A stretch of DNA of 64,000 nucleotides from an uncultured Anaeromusa sp. (lineage in GTDB: Bacteria > Bacillota > Negativicutes > Anaeromusales > Anaeromusaceae): assembly GCF_963676855.1 (NCBI RefSeq), contig NZ_OY781460.1:3346001-3410000 (forward strand). Reading direction: 5' to 3'. Each line of letters starts with the position of its first letter. The first letter of the stretch is position 1. Position numbers and translations under genes: made by a program. Positions 18,012 through 26,842 of this stretch are shown here, in pieces. The notes below the pieces were generated by a model. It searched no databases. It saw only the letters and a program-made list of their open reading frames with translations, and was not told the origin of the DNA.

Positions 18012-18323
18012 GTGTCCAAATACAGTTATGTTGAAAAAGCCGTAAAAATCACGCGTCGAGAATTTCTCCAGCTTACCGGCGTAGCCGGCGCTGTGCTCTG
18101 GACAGGCGCCTACATCACTACAGATTTAGTGCAGGACCGCACAAAATACATAAAAATGCGCACCCAGGGGCTCTACAAAGACGACGCCAAAGCAGCGGTA
18201 CGGCAAAGCCATAATAACATCGCTTTGCAGGATATGTACACGCGGTTTGCACAAAAGCCGCTCAGTCCCTTGGCGGAAGACTTATTTCATACCCAGTATG
18301 TTGACCGTACCAGTTTATCTTGA
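18012..18323 (+). CDS. hydB: [FeFe]-hydrogenase small subunit with Tat signal
   Basis: A 103-residue protein. Residues 12-32 hold a twin-arginine signal (TRREFLQLTGVAGAVL). The mature part matches the iron hydrogenase small subunit domain, with the characteristic YIKMRTQGLYKDD and LFHTQY stretches. It starts with GTG at 18012 after GGAGG. It wraps around the catalytic subunit and pilots it through the Tat system. It is encoded 14 bases after hydA and 20 bases before the cytochrome b gene. Confidence 0.92.
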   Translation: MSKYSYVEKAVKITRREFLQLTGVAGAVLWTGAYITTDLVQDRTKYIKMRTQGLYKDDAKAAVRQSHNNIALQDMYTRFAQKPLSPLAEDLFHTQYVDRTSLS

Positions 18324-18342
18324 TTTTTAGGAGGTGCTTTTA

Positions 18343-19038
18343 GTGCAACAGGAACCTCGTATTTTACGCCATCCCCTAGCGTCGCGTATCTTCCACTGGT
18401 CTTTAATTCTCGGCTTTCTCCCGGCGGCCTTGAGCGGCTTTGTCATTTGGTGGAAACCAGAAGGTGAAGATTTCGTCAATCTGGCCATGCGCATTCATAT
18501 TATCGGCGCTACCATTTTTACAGCCGCTTCTATTCTATTCACAATTTTGGCAACTAACCGCGTGGTAGCATTTATCCGTCATATTTCCGAATGGACCATG
18601 AATGACGTACGCTGGATGCTGGTCGGCGGCGGCTATATGCACAAAATTGTGTTGAAGAAGGAAATCCCCGTCCCGCCTATGGACAAAATGAATTCCGGCC
18701 AAAAAAGCATGGGCGCCATGATGCTGCATGGCGGCATTTTCCTCATGGTCAGCGGCTGGGTACTGTACGCATTCTTACCGATAACCCCCCGTGAAATCGC
18801 TTATTGGCTGGGCTTAGGTCACGAATGGATCGGCCTGCTCTTGGGCGTTTCTACGCTAGCTCATATTGGTTTAGGCATTTACAACCAAGCGGAATTCAAG
18901 TCGATGTTCGGCGACGGCACCATTCCTTTAGCTGTAGCCGAAAAGCACAGTCCTCTCTGGGTCGAACGCCATGTAGAACCGCTAGTCTCTGACGACGCTC
19001 CCCAGGAGCAGGCGCTTCAGGAGCAAAGCCTCGGTTAG
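18343..19038 (+). CDS. Cytochrome b subunit (FdnI / HydC-like) of the hydrogenase
   Basis: A 231-residue membrane protein with four main hydrophobic segments and membrane histidines (FHW near 18, MRIHIIG near 51, MMLHGG near 129, LAHIGLGIYNQ near 174). These are the haem b ligands of formate dehydrogenase gamma and hydrogenase cytochromes. It should pass electrons from periplasmic H2 oxidation to the quinone pool. The start is GTG at 18343, 8 bases after GGAGG. It completes a three-gene operon that ends at the terminator at 19065. Confidence 0.88.
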   Translation: MQQEPRILRHPLASRIFHWSLILGFLPAALSGFVIWWKPEGEDFVNLAMRIHIIGATIFTAASILFTILATNRVVAFIRHISEWTMNDVRWMLVGGGYMHKIVLKKEIPVPPMDKMNSGQKSMGAMMLHGGIFLMVSGWVLYAFLPITPREIAYWLGLGHEWIGLLLGVSTLAHIGLGIYNQAEFKSMFGDGTIPLAVAEKHSPLWVERHVEPLVSDDAPQEQALQEQSLG

Positions 19039-19064
19039 AGCGAAATGCAGAATAGCAGCTAAAA

Positions 19065-19110
19065 AAATACCCTTGTCAGCTTGTGATGGCTGACAAGGGT
19101 ATTTTCATTT
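19065..19110. terminator. Bidirectional terminator between cytochrome b and manB genes
   Basis: AAAATACCCTTGTCAGC and GCTGACAAGGGTATTTT are a perfect inverted repeat with an 8-base loop and A/T runs on both sides. Confidence 0.95.
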
Positions 19111-19112
19111 TA

Positions 19113-20486
19113 TTATGCAGGCTCGCCGCCAATCAAAGCCAGCAGTTCCTGGGTCTTAGCTTCCAGCAACGCCGCATCATTTCTTGTTTCCACATTAAGA
19201 CGCAGTACCGGCTCGGTATTGGACATGCGCACATTAAAGCGCCACTTCTCATATTCAATGCTAATGCCGTCAGTGTAGTCCACCTGGGCCTCGCCAACCG
19301 CATAGGCGCTTTCAATACGACTAATAACTTCCTTGCCGTCCGCCACCCGTCGATTGATTTCACCGCTGCAGGGGAATTTTGCCATTCGTTCCGCCACCAG
19401 CGCAGATAACGGCTTGCCTGTGAGGCACATACTCTCCACCACCAGCAGCCAAGGAATCATGCCGCTGTCGCAGTAAGCAAAGTCTCTGAAATAATGATGT
19501 GCCGACATTTCACCGCCATAGACGGCGTCTTCAGCACGCATGCGTTCTTTGATAAAAGCATGGCCGCTCTTAGAAAGCACCGGCACTCCACCCAAAGCTT
19601 CCGTCATTTCCACAGTGTTCCAGGTCAAGCGGGGGTCATGAATAATTTTAGCCCCTGGATTCTTGCGCAAGAAAGCTTCCGCCAAAAAGCCCACCATATA
19701 GTAGCCTTCAATAAACGCGCCTGTCTCGTCAAACAAAAAGCAGCGATCAAAGTCGCCGTCCCAGGCAACGCCCAAATCCGCCTTATGCTCCCGTACTACT
19801 GCCGCCGTCGCCTCACGATTTTCTATCAACAGAGGGTTTGGAATACCGTTAGGGAAATTGCCGTCCGGACGATGGTTTACCTTGATGAACTGCAAGGGCA
19901 GCCACGTCTCCAACGCATCCAAAACAGGACCGGCACAGCCGTTGCCGGCATTCACTACCACTTTGAGCGGCTTCAGCTTCATGCGGTTGATATACGTCAG
20001 AAGATGCCGGATATATGACTCCATAATCAGCCTAGGCATGATAAAGCCTTTGCTTTTTCCCGGCTCCACTTCATGCTTCCATTCTTCTTCGGTAGCGCGC
20101 TGCGCAATTTCCTTGAGCCCCGTATCACCGGAAATCGGCCGTGATTCTTTGCGCACCAGTTTTAAGCCATTATAGTCCATCGGGTTGTGACTGGCAGTCA
20201 CCATAATGCCGCCGTCCGCTTTAAGATGCGACGTCGCAAAATATACCATTTCCGTGCCGCACAAACCGATATTCATTACCTCGCAGCCGCCGTCGCTGAG
20301 CCCTTCACAGACCGCCTGCGTCAACTTTTCGCTGGACAAGCGCACATCGCGCCCTACTACCACTTTTTCCGCTGCATACATTTGCGCAAAAACTCGGCCC
20401 ACTCGGTACGCCAGCTCCTCGTTCAATTCCTCCGGCACCCGCCCCCGGATGTCATAAGCCTTGAAGGCTGCTTTCGTCAAATTCAT
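19113..20486 (-). CDS. manB: Phosphomannomutase/phosphoglucomutase
   Basis: A 457-residue alpha-D-phosphohexomutase with all four family motifs: the phosphoserine loop TASHNP (Ser99), the metal loop DGDFDRC, the sugar loop [10 protein letters not shown], and the phosphate-binding loop with [12 protein letters not shown] near the C-terminus. It interconverts mannose-6-phosphate and mannose-1-phosphate (or the glucose forms). GGGAGGG lies 7 bases before the ATG. It is the second gene of an operon with manC, 33 bases apart, and together they supply GDP-mannose for surface polysaccharide. Confidence 0.94.
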   Translation of the reverse strand: MNLTKAAFKAYDIRGRVPEELNEELAYRVGRVFAQMYAAEKVVVGRDVRLSSEKLTQAVCEGLSDGGCEVMNIGLCGTEMVYFATSHLKADGGIMVTASHNPMDYNGLKLVRKESRPISGDTGLKEIAQRATEEEWKHEVEPGKSKGFIMPRLIMESYIRHLLTYINRMKLKPLKVVVNAGNGCAGPVLDALETWLPLQFIKVNHRPDGNFPNGIPNPLLIENREATAAVVREHKADLGVAWDGDFDRCFLFDETGAFIEGYYMVGFLAEAFLRKNPGAKIIHDPRLTWNTVEMTEALGGVPVLSKSGHAFIKERMRAEDAVYGGEMSAHHYFRDFAYCDSGMIPWLLVVESMCLTGKPLSALVAERMAKFPCSGEINRRVADGKEVISRIESAYAVGEAQVDYTDGISIEYEKWRFNVRMSNTEPVLRLNVETRNDAALLEAKTQELLALIGGEPA

Positions 20487-20519
20487 GCCTAGCCCTCCCT
20501 TTTTTATAATTAGCCTTGT

Positions 20520-21902
20520 TCAAGCCCTGCCGTAAACGTCTTCAAAACGGACAATATCATCTTCGCCCAAGTAGCTGCCGTTTTGCACTTCAATAATCGC
20601 CAGCGGGATCCGCCCTGGATTCTCCAGACGATGTTTCGTGCTTTGGGGCACGAAAATACTTTCATTCTCATGTACCATACGCACCTCGTCTCCGACGGTG
20701 ACTTTAGCGGTACCTCCGGTAACAATCCAATGTTCGCTGCGATGGTAATGCATTTGCAGACTCAAGCAACCGCCGGGATTGACTACAATCCGCTTCATTT
20801 TATAACCGGGGCCTTCCCCCAAAACCGTATAACTGCCCCAGGGACGATAGACGGTTGTATGCTCCTCCGCTTCCTTGCGGCCCAAACTTTTCAGTTCCGC
20901 CACCAAATCCTTCACCTTTTGCGACTCACCCTTGCCTGCCACCAAGATCACATCATCGGTTTCCACTACCAGCACGTCTTCCAGGCCAATTCCGGCAATC
21001 AGGCGACTGCGTCCAAGGAGCAGCGAATTCTTACAATCCAAAGCCATACAGTCTCCGGCAATAGCGTTCCCGTCGCCGTCCTTGGGAAGCACATCGTAAA
21101 TCGCATCCCAGGAACCGATATCATTCCAGTAGCCCCCAAACGGAATGGTCAGCACTTGCGTTGATTTTTCTGCTACTGCATAGTCAATAGAGATATCCGG
21201 CATTTCTGCAAAGCGTTCGCGTAACGAAGCAAGGTCAAGCGCCAAAAGCTCTGCAATATCCGGCTGGTGTGCCGCAAACTCTTGACGCATCGTGCCCATG
21301 GAAAAGGCAAACATACCCGAATTCCAGTAGTAATTGCCAGCTTCCAAATACTCCTGGGCTGTTTTTTCATCCGGTTTTTCTTTGAACGATTCCACGCGAA
21401 AGCCGCCATCGCAAGACTCTCCCGCTTGAATATAACCATAGCCGGTTTCCGCCTTAGCCGGCCGAACGCCGAAGGTTACCAAATGACCCAATTTGGCCGC
21501 CTTCACGCCCTCTTTCACTGCCTGCTGAAACGACTCCGGCGGGCGAATGATGTGATCCGCCGGGCATACAAGCACTACTTCTTCGTCGCCAGCGTTCAGC
21601 TCCTCCCGGCAATAGGCCATCGCCAACGCGATCGCCGGCGCTGTATTGCGAGGCACCGGTTCTGTCACAATATGAGCCTTAGGGGCACCGCAGACGGCCA
21701 ATTCTGTTTTTACATGATGCAATTGTTCTTGATTGGTCACTACCAGAATGTCTTCCTCTTTGACCAACCCTTTCAGCCGCCCGACAGCTTGACACAGCAA
21801 AGACTTGTCCGTCCCCAGCGATAAAAATTGCTTAGGCATGGTTTTGCGGGATAGCGGAAACAGTCTGGTTCCGCCGCCTCCAGCCAAAATCACCATTTTC
21901 AT
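20520..21902 (-). CDS. manC: Mannose-1-phosphate guanylyltransferase / mannose-6-phosphate isomerase
   Basis: A 460-residue bifunctional protein. The nucleotidyltransferase part has GGGGTRLFPLSR and MPKQF near the N-terminus. The C-terminal 110 residues form the type II phosphomannose isomerase cupin (YRPWGSY, LQMHYHRSEHW). It makes GDP-mannose from mannose-1-phosphate. The start at 21902 gives the family N-terminus (MKMVILAGG) but its GGAG is 13 bases away, so initiation is uncertain by two codons. It is transcribed with manB. No polymerisation genes are adjacent; the nearest glycosyltransferase is at 30468. Confidence 0.93.
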   Translation of the reverse strand: MKMVILAGGGGTRLFPLSRKTMPKQFLSLGTDKSLLCQAVGRLKGLVKEEDILVVTNQEQLHHVKTELAVCGAPKAHIVTEPVPRNTAPAIALAMAYCREELNAGDEEVVLVCPADHIIRPPESFQQAVKEGVKAAKLGHLVTFGVRPAKAETGYGYIQAGESCDGGFRVESFKEKPDEKTAQEYLEAGNYYWNSGMFAFSMGTMRQEFAAHQPDIAELLALDLASLRERFAEMPDISIDYAVAEKSTQVLTIPFGGYWNDIGSWDAIYDVLPKDGDGNAIAGDCMALDCKNSLLLGRSRLIAGIGLEDVLVVETDDVILVAGKGESQKVKDLVAELKSLGRKEAEEHTTVYRPWGSYTVLGEGPGYKMKRIVVNPGGCLSLQMHYHRSEHWIVTGGTAKVTVGDEVRMVHENESIFVPQSTKHRLENPGRIPLAIIEVQNGSYLGEDDIVRFEDVYGRA

Positions 21903-21990
21903 ATAAGTAAGAAGTCTCCTTCCACAATTGTCCAATAGTTGTATATGAATTTATTGTTTTCTGCACCAGCCGCCTTAATTCCTCCCCGCC

Positions 21991-22023
21991 AAATAAAGAG
22001 CAGCAGAATCCAACTGGATTCTG
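21991..22023 (-). terminator. Probable terminator after the xdhC/yqeB operon
   Basis: On the minus strand CAGAATCC-AGTT-GGATTCTG forms a perfect 8-bp stem followed by CTGCTCTTTATTT. The T-run is broken. Confidence 0.6.
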
Positions 22024-22032
22024 TCACTCCCT

Positions 22033-22344
22033 TCAAAGCACCTGCATAAACAAAGTCATCGTCCCGCCGCACACCATGCCTTCGTCAGCCGCCACGGCAT
22101 TCAGCATTTCCACTGTACATAAGCACGGTTTTCCATGCTGCAGCGCCAAAAGCGCTTGCTGTTTCGCCTCGGCTTCAGCGCAGCCGCCGCCAATGGTTCC
22201 CTGAACCGCGCCAGTTGGCAGCACCAGCATCTGACTGCCTGCTTTACGAGGCGTCGAGCCTTTGGTTTCAATAATCGTCACCAAAGCAACCGGTTGCCCC
22301 GTTTCTTGATACTCACAGATGTTTTTCAGCAGCGTCGCGTCCAT
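22033..22344 (-). CDS. Short XdhC/CoxI N-terminal domain protein
   Basis: A 103-residue protein that matches only the N-terminal domain of XdhC/CoxI proteins, with the conserved KGSTPRKAG and TIGGGCAEAEAKQQAL segments and an EGMVCGG stretch. It lacks the Rossmann domain. The ATG at 22344 has GGAGG 7 bases upstream and lies inside the end of the preceding XdhC gene. In selenium-dependent molybdenum hydroxylase loci such short XdhC proteins occur beside a longer one. It probably helps load or sulfurate the molybdenum cofactor. Confidence 0.85.
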   Translation of the reverse strand: MDATLLKNICEYQETGQPVALVTIIETKGSTPRKAGSQMLVLPTGAVQGTIGGGCAEAEAKQQALLALQHGKPCLCTVEMLNAVAADEGMVCGGTMTLFMQVL

Positions 22345-23116
22345 ACCAAACCTCCTGTGCCAAGCGCAGCGGTTGAGCGCTTTTCTTTTGCAAGACTCCA
22401 AGAATTTCCGCGGCAACGCTGAGTGCGATTTCCGCAGGCGTCTCTGCGCCCAAATCCAACCCGATCGGCGCATGCAGCCCTGCCAGCCAAGCCTTTGGCA
22501 CGCCTTCTCCCACCAATTGTTGAAAGAGAGCTGTTACGCGCCGGCGGCTGCCCAACATGCCAATATAAGCAGGAGACGCTCCCGCTAGGATGCGCAAGCA
22601 TAAAAGGTCATGCTGGTGCCCTCGCGTAGCCAGCACTACCGCAGTTTGTGCATCAACACATTCAGCCAGTTGCAACGTCGCTTTTGTAAAGTCCTGACAC
22701 ACAATTTTCGTTCTTGCGGGAAACCATGCCGGCGCGGCAAACTCTGGCCGGTCATCGACAACAATCAGCTCAAACTCCAAGAGACTCAGCATCTGCGCCA
22801 GAGCGCGGCTGATATGACCGGCTCCGAAAATAACCGCCTTACGAGCAGGCAGCAAGCGGTCCCAAAAAACCTGTCCACAGCCGCCAGTGCTATGCTTCAG
22901 CCGCAATATTTTTGGACCCTGCCAGCTTTGTTCTTGTATATAATCTATTACTTTTTTCGTAAAATCTTGGTCCCAAAGAACTCCGTCTTGTCGACCATCT
23001 TGATGCAATAACAGCATTTTCCCCACAGCCTGCGCTTCCGGACAAGCCACCAACGTCAACACATCAAGCAGTTCGCCGTTTTGCGCCGCCTGGGCCAATC
23101 TTTCATGCTGGCTCAT
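22313..23116 (-). CDS. xdhC: XdhC-family molybdenum hydroxylase accessory protein
   Basis: A 267-residue protein. The first 90 residues are a poorly conserved XdhC/CoxI domain. Residues 92-250 are the XdhC Rossmann domain with AVIFGAGHISRAL, VVDDRPEFA and YIGMLGSRRRV. The family inserts the sulfurated molybdenum cofactor into xanthine dehydrogenase-like enzymes. The start overlaps the end of yqeB by 14 bases and the end overlaps the short XdhC gene by 32 bases, so the three are one operon. The molybdenum enzyme itself is not in the window. Confidence 0.88.
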   Translation of the reverse strand: MSQHERLAQAAQNGELLDVLTLVACPEAQAVGKMLLLHQDGRQDGVLWDQDFTKKVIDYIQEQSWQGPKILRLKHSTGGCGQVFWDRLLPARKAVIFGAGHISRALAQMLSLLEFELIVVDDRPEFAAPAWFPARTKIVCQDFTKATLQLAECVDAQTAVVLATRGHQHDLLCLRILAGASPAYIGMLGSRRRVTALFQQLVGEGVPKAWLAGLHAPIGLDLGAETPAEIALSVAAEILGVLQKKSAQPLRLAQEVWYGRDAAEKHL

Positions 23117-23903
23117 CGTTTTTCCCCAAATATAAAAGCGCTTCCACTACACCGCCGCCCACTGCACGGGCTTTGTCGGAAATGCTAAAGCAATGCTCCC
23201 GTCGGCAGCGCGGGTCTACATCCGCCACCTTCATGCCGGATTCAACCTGCAGTCCTTCATGCAGCAAACCACGCAACACCCCGTCAATTTGAGTGTGCAC
23301 CGGCTCTTCTCCTGCATAGGCCACCGTTTCCCCAACGCAAACCGTATCACCAATAGTCCGTACGCAACGAAACAATCCCGCCGCAGGCGCGCGCAGCACC
23401 CTTTCTTGCGTATAACCGCCAATCGCTCCGGGAACGCCTGTATTCGGAGCGGCCGCCCCCTCCAGAATGACTCTTCCCAAATCATGGCCGCGATTGGTTT
23501 CGACCACAGCATGCACGTCCTGCTGCGCGCTGAACCCTGGACCTACGCCGACAACAAGCTCTGCTTGTTCTTTATAAGTACCGGTATTTCTTTTTGCCAG
23601 CGTCGCATCCACCAACGCCCACGGGCGCAAGGTACGCCACAAAGCCCCTTCCGCATCGACTACCACGGGAATAAAGCCTCTTTCAACTGTCTCCGCCGCC
23701 TCTGCAGCACTGCGCAAGACCGCTTCTACTCCTTCTACGGTGCAGCGCCCGACATACACAGCCTCCGCAAAAGACACCGTCCGCCGAATGACAGTAGGCT
23801 GGGGCAGCTCGCTGATCACTACGGCAAAACCGCAGCGAAACAGGCGGTGCGCAATACCGCTGGCCAAATCGCCGCCGCCTTTTACCAATACCAATTTTTT
23901 CAT
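23103..23903 (-). CDS. yqeB: YqeB-type selenium-dependent molybdenum hydroxylase accessory protein
   Basis: A 266-residue protein resembling YqeB / EF2563, a marker of the selenium-dependent molybdenum hydroxylase system. It has an N-terminal dinucleotide-like loop (VKGGGDLASGIAHRL, residues 7-21), the VDATLAKRNTG segment and a C-terminal biotinyl-like hammerhead region (AGLFRC, GDTVCVGETVA). GGAG lies 8 bases before the ATG. It is the first gene of the xdhC operon. Its presence predicts labile selenium in a molybdenum hydroxylase encoded elsewhere. Confidence 0.85.
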   Translation of the reverse strand: MKKLVLVKGGGDLASGIAHRLFRCGFAVVISELPQPTVIRRTVSFAEAVYVGRCTVEGVEAVLRSAAEAAETVERGFIPVVVDAEGALWRTLRPWALVDATLAKRNTGTYKEQAELVVGVGPGFSAQQDVHAVVETNRGHDLGRVILEGAAAPNTGVPGAIGGYTQERVLRAPAAGLFRCVRTIGDTVCVGETVAYAGEEPVHTQIDGVLRGLLHEGLQVESGMKVADVDPRCRREHCFSISDKARAVGGGVVEALLYLGKNDEPA

Positions 23904-24032
23904 GATGTATCTCCTAACTGCACTGACGCGAAGAATAAGGGATTAAACAGGAATAAAGCAAACTTTTTCTCAAATGCAAGGACGCCATCTAATTTATGCA
24001 GCTGACTTTTCCAGCCATCCGAAGCAATACGT

Positions 24033-24066
24033 GAAAAAGAGGCTGCTCCTTTTCCAGGAACAACCT
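24033..24066 (-). terminator. Terminator after the first BASS gene
   Basis: On the minus strand AGGTTGTTCC and GGAGCAGCCT form a 10-bp stem (three G-U pairs) followed by CTTTTTC. Confidence 0.8.
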
Positions 24067-24142
24067 CCTTCATGTTAAATGTACAAGATTGATTGTATTA
24101 TATAGCATTCTCGGTTTCTTTTCAACAAATCGGCCCTTTTCT

Positions 24143-25114
24143 CTATTTTGCGACAGCTGTTTCCGCTTCTTCCGGCAGTTCCATCTGCTCCGACTTATGA
24201 GCCCAATAGCCTGCCAAAAGGCTGCCGCTGATAAACTGCCAAATACTGCAGATCGCCGCCGGCAAAGCCGCCATAGGATCTAGGTGAGCTAACGCCAGAG
24301 CGACAGTCAAGCCGGAATTTTCCATGCCGATTTCAAAGGATACAGCGCGGGATTTTTCCTCCGGCATCCCTAGAGACCGCGCCGAACCATAGCCCAGCAG
24401 CAAGCCAAAACCATTGTGCATCACCACAGCTACGCAGAGAACCAGCGCCATTGTCGCCATTTTAGCGGCGTTCAAGGCCACAACCGAAGAAAGAATGGTA
24501 ATAATGCAGACAACCGATAACACAGGTACTATTTTGCTGACTTTTTCAATTTGCTTCGGTGCCGCCATATGTAACAATACACCAGCGGTCACCGGAATAA
24601 GCACCATTTTAACAATATCCCAAAGCAACGCTTCGGTATCAATGGGAATCATAGCTCCCGCCAACAGCAAGAAAATAGTCGGCGTCAACAGGGGCGCCAA
24701 GACCGTATTAACGCTGGAAACGGTTACGGAAAGCGCCGTATCCCCTTTGGCAATATAGGTCATAACATTAGAGCCCGTACCACTGGGGCAAGAGCCCAAG
24801 AGCACCATGCCAGCCGCCAAAGCTGCCGGCAATCCCAAAGCTTTCGCCACCAAAAATCCGACTACAGGCATAATCAAATACCGCAGCACGACGCCATAGA
24901 ATACATCCTTGGGACGTGTGAACACCAAGCGAAAATCCTTTAACGACATGGTCAAGCCCATGCCCAGCATGATAACTCCCAGTAAATAAGAAATATGTTT
25001 GCCTATCGGCTTGAAGGGTTCCGGATTAAAAAAGGCCAAAGCCGAAAACAAAATAACCCATAATGTCATCCAGCGACAAACAAAGTCTGCTGTTTTCTCT
25101 AATGCTTTCATCAT
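24143..25114 (-). CDS. BASS-family (bile acid:Na+ symporter-like) transporter, T-box controlled, copy 1
   Basis: A 323-residue protein with about 10 membrane segments and the BASS core motifs LLGSCPSGTGSNVMTYIAKGD (crossover region near residue 110) and EIGMENSGL near 265. The ATG at 25114 is 11 bases after GAGGAG; a GTG four codons upstream overlaps the ribosome binding site. It is a close paralogue of the gene at 52343, and both follow a T-box leader. BASS proteins carry bile acids, pantoate or keto acids; here the T-box points to a branched-chain amino acid or its keto acid. That substrate is inference. Confidence 0.88.
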   Translation of the reverse strand: MMKALEKTADFVCRWMTLWVILFSALAFFNPEPFKPIGKHISYLLGVIMLGMGLTMSLKDFRLVFTRPKDVFYGVVLRYLIMPVVGFLVAKALGLPAALAAGMVLLGSCPSGTGSNVMTYIAKGDTALSVTVSSVNTVLAPLLTPTIFLLLAGAMIPIDTEALLWDIVKMVLIPVTAGVLLHMAAPKQIEKVSKIVPVLSVVCIITILSSVVALNAAKMATMALVLCVAVVMHNGFGLLLGYGSARSLGMPEEKSRAVSFEIGMENSGLTVALALAHLDPMAALPAAICSIWQFISGSLLAGYWAHKSEQMELPEEAETAVAK

Positions 25115-25233
25115 ACAAATGCACACTCCTCAATAAAATCAAAATAGTATTTTTCACATTTTGACGCCTGTTTCCGGAGACCACACGCCCAAACATGTAT
25201 TCTATGCGTCCGTCGGCTGCGCATGCCGCCAGA

Positions 25234-25525
25234 CGACAAAAAAGCCCCCTGCCCCTTTCAAGTCCAAGGACTGAAAGGGGCAAGAGGCTAAACTCCTGCG
25301 GTACCACCCTTTTTACAGACAAAACGTCTGCATCTCATCAGGTCTAATAACCCTAGCAAGATAACGGTTGCACTCCTTGCGGAGCTGAGGCCGGCGCGGC
25401 TTACTTTTTGCATTTCAGCGTTGCTGTTCAGGAGTGATTTTTGCCCAATCCTCGTTACCGGTTCGCACCAACCACCGGCTCTCTGAAACGATTCTGATTG
25501 ACCAACGCTCTCCCTCGTTACATTT
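25234..25525 (-). promoter_or_regulatory. T-box riboswitch leader, specifier AUC (Ile)
   Basis: Read on the minus strand it contains the stem I base (AACGAGGGAG ... CTCCTGAAC), the apical loop motifs (AGAGAGCCGG, GGTTGGTGCGAACC), the T-box core AGGGTGGTACCGC at 25298-25310, and a strong terminator (AGCCTCTTGCCCC... then TTTTTT) ending near 25239. The codon placed as the specifier is AUC (25438-25436), followed by the conserved purine (A) and the CTCC strand, so tRNA-Ile is the predicted effector. The antiterminator bulge is UGGU, which fits a tRNA with discriminator A73. It controls the BASS gene 120 bases downstream. Confidence 0.93.
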
Positions 25526-25570
25526 GTTTTTATATTCAATTTTTCAAAGCATTTCTTTGTAACGATTATT

Positions 25571-25599
25571 ACTATACTCGTTTACAAATTTTCTGTCAA
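25571..25599 (-). promoter_or_regulatory. Promoter of T-box leader 1
   Basis: On the minus strand TTGACA (25599-25594), a 17-base spacer and TATAGT (25576-25571) lie about 50 bases before stem I. Confidence 0.85.
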
Positions 25600-26705
25600 G
25601 CCTTATTTTTATCTGGCAAAATACAACGAATGCCTTGAGGATTGAAACAGCCGTTGCAGGATACGCAAGAAGCCTTCTCCTGTCCGGCCGCCAAACGTTT
25701 CACTAAATCCGGTTCGCAAATAAAAGCTCGGCTCATGGAAACCAAGTCGGCCTTACCTTCATTGATCGCCTCCTGCATGACCGCGCGAGAGCGCATGCCC
25801 CCCACCAAAATAACCGGAACTTTCACAGCCGCCTTTACCGCTTCCGCCGCCGCGAGAAAATATGCTTCATCTTTAGCCGTGCGGATGCCCGGTTTGGCCA
25901 TAACCAGACGGTTTTCCTTGATTGTGCCGCCGCTGATCTCAATGGCGTCAACAGAAGCTGCAGCAAATTTTTTAGCGTACTGCACAACCTCCGTCCGCGA
26001 TAACTGCGGCTGCATAGTTTCCGGCAATCCGTCCGTACTGTTTAGCTTAATCCAAAGCGGAAATTCCGGACCCACCGCCTCACGAACACACGCTACCACT
26101 TCCAGCGGAAACCGGACGCGATTCTCCCAAGAGCCACCGTATGCATCGTCCCGACGATTCGTATAGGGCGAAAGAAACTGCGCCAATAAGTAGCCGTGCG
26201 CCATATGCAGCTGTACGCCGTCGCAGCCGGCTTCCTTCGCCCGCCGCGCCGCTGCCGCATAAGCCTGCGCCAACTGGTACAACTCCGCCTCGGTCAGCGC
26301 CCGCGCCGTCTGGGCTCCTGTTTCATCAAAAAGCTCGCTTGGCGCCACCGGCATTTCCCCTTCAATAATTTCCGGCGCCGTTTGCCGTCCCGCATGAGCC
26401 AGTTGCACCACCAAGCGTGCGTCATGCCCATGAACAAACTGCGCCAGCGCTCGCCAGCCTCCCACATATTTATCATCCCAAATGCCGTTTTGCTTTTGCG
26501 CCGCCCGTCCATGCGGATGCGCCACATAGGCATGCCCGGTAATGATCGTGCCCACACCGCCTGCAGCCAATTGTTCATACAAAGCCATTTTTTCCGTTGT
26601 AATCCGGCCATCCGGCGTGCCTAGCCAATCTTCCGTCGCCGAGCGCACAAAGCGATTTTTAAGCGCCATTTTACCAATCACACAAGGAGAAAACAAGTTT
26701 TTCAT
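25596..26705 (-). CDS. Old yellow enzyme family NADH:flavin oxidoreductase
   Basis: A 369-residue FMN TIM-barrel reductase of the old yellow enzyme family. It has the N-terminal LKNRFVRSATEDWLG loop, the HMAHGYLLAQFLSPYTNRR active-site segment (H and the HGYL pattern) and the FMN-phosphate region VGGMR. The C-terminus holds SCVSCNGCF, like the start of the [4Fe-4S] site in 2,4-dienoyl-CoA reductase. However, the chain ends some 20 residues later, so the FAD/NADPH domains of that enzyme are absent. The ATG at 26705 follows AGAGG. Substrate unknown, probably an activated alkene. Confidence 0.88.
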   Translation of the reverse strand: MKNLFSPCVIGKMALKNRFVRSATEDWLGTPDGRITTEKMALYEQLAAGGVGTIITGHAYVAHPHGRAAQKQNGIWDDKYVGGWRALAQFVHGHDARLVVQLAHAGRQTAPEIIEGEMPVAPSELFDETGAQTARALTEAELYQLAQAYAAAARRAKEAGCDGVQLHMAHGYLLAQFLSPYTNRRDDAYGGSWENRVRFPLEVVACVREAVGPEFPLWIKLNSTDGLPETMQPQLSRTEVVQYAKKFAAASVDAIEISGGTIKENRLVMAKPGIRTAKDEAYFLAAAEAVKAAVKVPVILVGGMRSRAVMQEAINEGKADLVSMSRAFICEPDLVKRLAAGQEKASCVSCNGCFNPQGIRCILPDKNKA

Positions 26706-26842
26706 TCTCACGCCTCTCTTTCCCAACCACTTCCTAATTTACCACCAAGCCCCAGACTAAAACATCGCCAATAGAGCTTGCACTTGAGAATTACACGCTC
26801 ATTTATTTACAAAATCCCAAATCAAACTTATTCGTACTACTC

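Noticed and set aside
23193-24005. A 270-codon open frame on the plus strand
   Set aside because: It is the complement of the yqeB gene and depends on its GC-rich codon pattern. No ribosome binding site or family motif is visible.
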